Source: Corella eumyota (Eukaryota; Chordata; Ascidiacea; Phlebobranchia; Corellidae). Taken from it: a DNA stretch of 64,000 bases. A program made the translations under genes and the position numbers. Shown here piece by piece: positions 62,445-64,000 of the stretch; position 1 is the stretch's first letter; each line of letters starts with the position of its first letter. The DNA lies in the NCBI GenBank assembly GCA_963082875.1, contig OY720098.1, positions 17,794,001 to 17,858,000 on the forward strand, read 5' to 3'. The notes under the pieces are model-generated. The model did no database searches and had not been told where the DNA came from. It saw only the letters and a program-made list of their open reading frames with translations.

Positions 62445-62463
62445 AATATAACTTATATTGATC

Positions 62464-62750
62464 TTTTTTTTGTATATATTTTGATCCTCGATGTGGAAAA
62501 GTCAAATGCGCGACCTAAACATAGAGTAACATCAGTTACTCCGATACAGTTTCGTCTTGCCTGTGGCAGTTTGGGATATTATAGATTATAATTGCCCAGT
62601 AGTTATGCTGCTGATTAAGTGCTGGCTCATCAGGAGTTCATCCCGTTCATAGTGCCTTACTCAAGGACGCTACAGCATGAGATCAGTGGGGATTGAACCC
62701 ACGACCTCATGGTGGTGTAGAAAGTGTTCTTACCACTACACCACGCTGCC
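62464..62750 (-). repeat. tRNA-derived SINE, near full length
   Basis: On the minus strand it has a head ggcagcgtggtgtagtgg, a B box gggttcaatcccc and a complete body to the atcctcgatgtgg end, with an A tail seen as a T run. It sits right beside the hAT-like element. Confidence 0.9.
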
Positions 62751-63209
62751 GATATCAATTTTTATAAAGACAAAACAAATTGATATTTGTAATTTTATTT
62801 TAAAAATTGCTTTAAACTCAATTTTCTGGTTAGATTTTTAATTATATGAATTAAACGTTTTACAAGGTGCACTATCAATGTAACTGACTATACATAACTT
62901 TAAATACAAAAAGATAAATAGTTGAAGATATTTACAAGAAACCTTTACATTTGGTTAAAAAAAAACATTAAAAATACGGAAAAAATCGTAAAACTGAATT
63001 AAATAATAAAAACACTAATGATAAATAGTGTTAAAAACTACGCAAACTATATTAAACAAAACAGCCCCCTTTTTGATATTGTTTTTATGATAAAAACACA
63101 TTTAACGATTAAATAAAATAAAAATTGTTAAAATAAAGAGTTTTTTTTGGGTTTGATTTTTTTCTAAATTTACACACATGGCAATCAAAATAAATGTTTA
63201 AAAAAATCG
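62751..63209. other. AT-rich spacer, no gene seen
   Basis: This is probably the 3' UTR and downstream region of the minus-strand gene that follows. Nothing else is recognisable. Confidence 0.5.
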
Positions 63210-64000
63210 TTAAAACGAAGTGTTCCCTTCATCGTCGAAACGTACGCCACTATGCGGCGCCTTTTTCTCGGGTTCGCTTTTGTGAACCTGCGCTGCTATC
63301 CTTTTTTCGATTAAGCCATCCATAGCATCGTTGTTAAACACAGATTGCTTGTAGGCCTTACTGTGGCCCGCTTCCCCACCAGGAAACTTTGCATCTTGGG
63401 ACGAGTTGTCTTTAAACATATTCATATCCATGGCCACACTCTTCTTTGCCTTTCTGTCAGCGTCAGTCGCTCCATATCTATAAGCAATAGTTTAAATTTT
63501 AAAGAAAATGTTGGTTTTTGTTTTGGTGTTCTTAATTAGTTTGTTTGTTATGAAATAAGTTAAGAAGATGTTGCTTAAATGCAGTGGTGTGACGTAGTAG
63601 TTAAGGGCATTATTACATATTTGGTTACTGTTTTTATTGATTAAGCAAAAACAGTAAAGGTTCTTACTTCTCCTTAACCCCAAAAACGTAGCAGAAAAAT
63701 GATCGGGCATTTTACCTATATTCTAAACGGAAAAAGCAACCCTAACTGCTTTTGTTAATAGAATAACTTCGCTTAAGGTATTAAGGCATGACTTTGAAAA
63801 CTTTGAATGATTAAAAAATAATTCTTACTTGCTAATGTTAGCGCTTAGAAGTCGATTTGTTCGCCCGAATGTTGGTGGTTTTTGGATGGTCTCGTACGGG
63901 TTTTCATCATCACTTGAAGAGCTAGATGACAAATTCGAGTCTCCTATGTCATCGTAAGTTGGATTAAATTGACCTCCTGACCCAATTCTTAAGTTAAATT
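63210..64000 (-). CDS. 3' end of an unidentified gene, cut by the window edge
   Basis: Two exons are visible: the last, 63210-63477, and one from 63829 that is still open at the window end. They splice in frame (phase 2) and give at least 145 residues. The sequence is hydrophilic. A first part has NPTYDD, a run of five Ser followed by DDENPYETI, and RTNRLLSANIS. A second part has a Lys/Arg-rich start (ADRKAKKS), many Met/Asp residues and the C-terminus RFDDEGNTSF. Acidic Ser-rich and NPxY-like motifs are common in cytoplasmic tails of membrane receptors, but nothing here identifies the family. Codon use and GC are clearly coding-like compared with the flanks. Confidence 0.7.
63578..63660 (+). 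repeat. Possible SINE head fragment
   Basis: The phrase gcagtggtgtgacgtagtagttaagggc resembles an A box of a tRNA-derived SINE and the head at 3,152, but no B box follows at the right distance. It lies in the intron of the last gene. Confidence 0.3.

Overview
This is an AT-rich piece of an animal nuclear genome. The genes have many small exons (about 35 to 540 bp), short introns and GT-AG splice sites, and they encode metazoan families: an olfactomedin-domain membrane protein, WDR6, sulfiredoxin, an animal-type chitin synthase and a SOHLH-like bHLH factor. The short introns, AT richness, tRNA-derived SINEs and small hAT-type elements fit a tunicate (ascidian) best in my reading. Another AT-rich invertebrate such as a cnidarian is not excluded. 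Species assignment is inference.

Layout. Positions 1-12,560 hold no recognisable gene: a degenerate tandem repeat of about 124 bp, AT-rich spacer, then about 9 kb of a satellite with a monomer of about 308 bp (29 monomers, each with a CACGTG core, and multi-monomer higher-order blocks). A small transmembrane olfactomedin-domain gene (minus, 15,287-17,890) is divergent from a 22-exon gene (plus, 18,758-30,199) whose product joins N-terminal armadillo-like repeats to three fibronectin III domains and a long Ser-rich tail. That gene ends inside the antisense of the next one: WDR6 (minus, 30,176-42,445, 20 exons). Intron 12 of WDR6 carries a fossil Ty3/gypsy fragment. WDR6 is head to head with sulfiredoxin (plus, 42,820-44,417), which converges on a SOHLH-like bHLH gene (minus, 44,655-49,593, 16 exons). 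A complete 27-exon chitin synthase (minus, 50,613-60,328) follows. A diverged second copy of the 5' end of the bHLH gene lies just beyond it (60,789-61,339). Its upstream block of about 170 bp is almost identical to the one upstream of the real bHLH gene. The window ends in the 3' part of an unidentified minus-strand gene.

Mobile DNA. One tRNA-derived SINE family is dense between 31 and 49 kb in both orientations. Three non-autonomous hAT-like elements are present, two of them with clear 8-bp target duplications. A third, unnamed dispersed repeat has three copies.

How the genes relate. They are housekeeping, redox, germline-type and extracellular-matrix genes packed closely, with two divergent promoters and two convergent ends. 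They do not form one pathway. All exon coordinates come from reading splice sites and keeping frame by eye. In each of the five complete gene models the exon lengths sum to a multiple of three.
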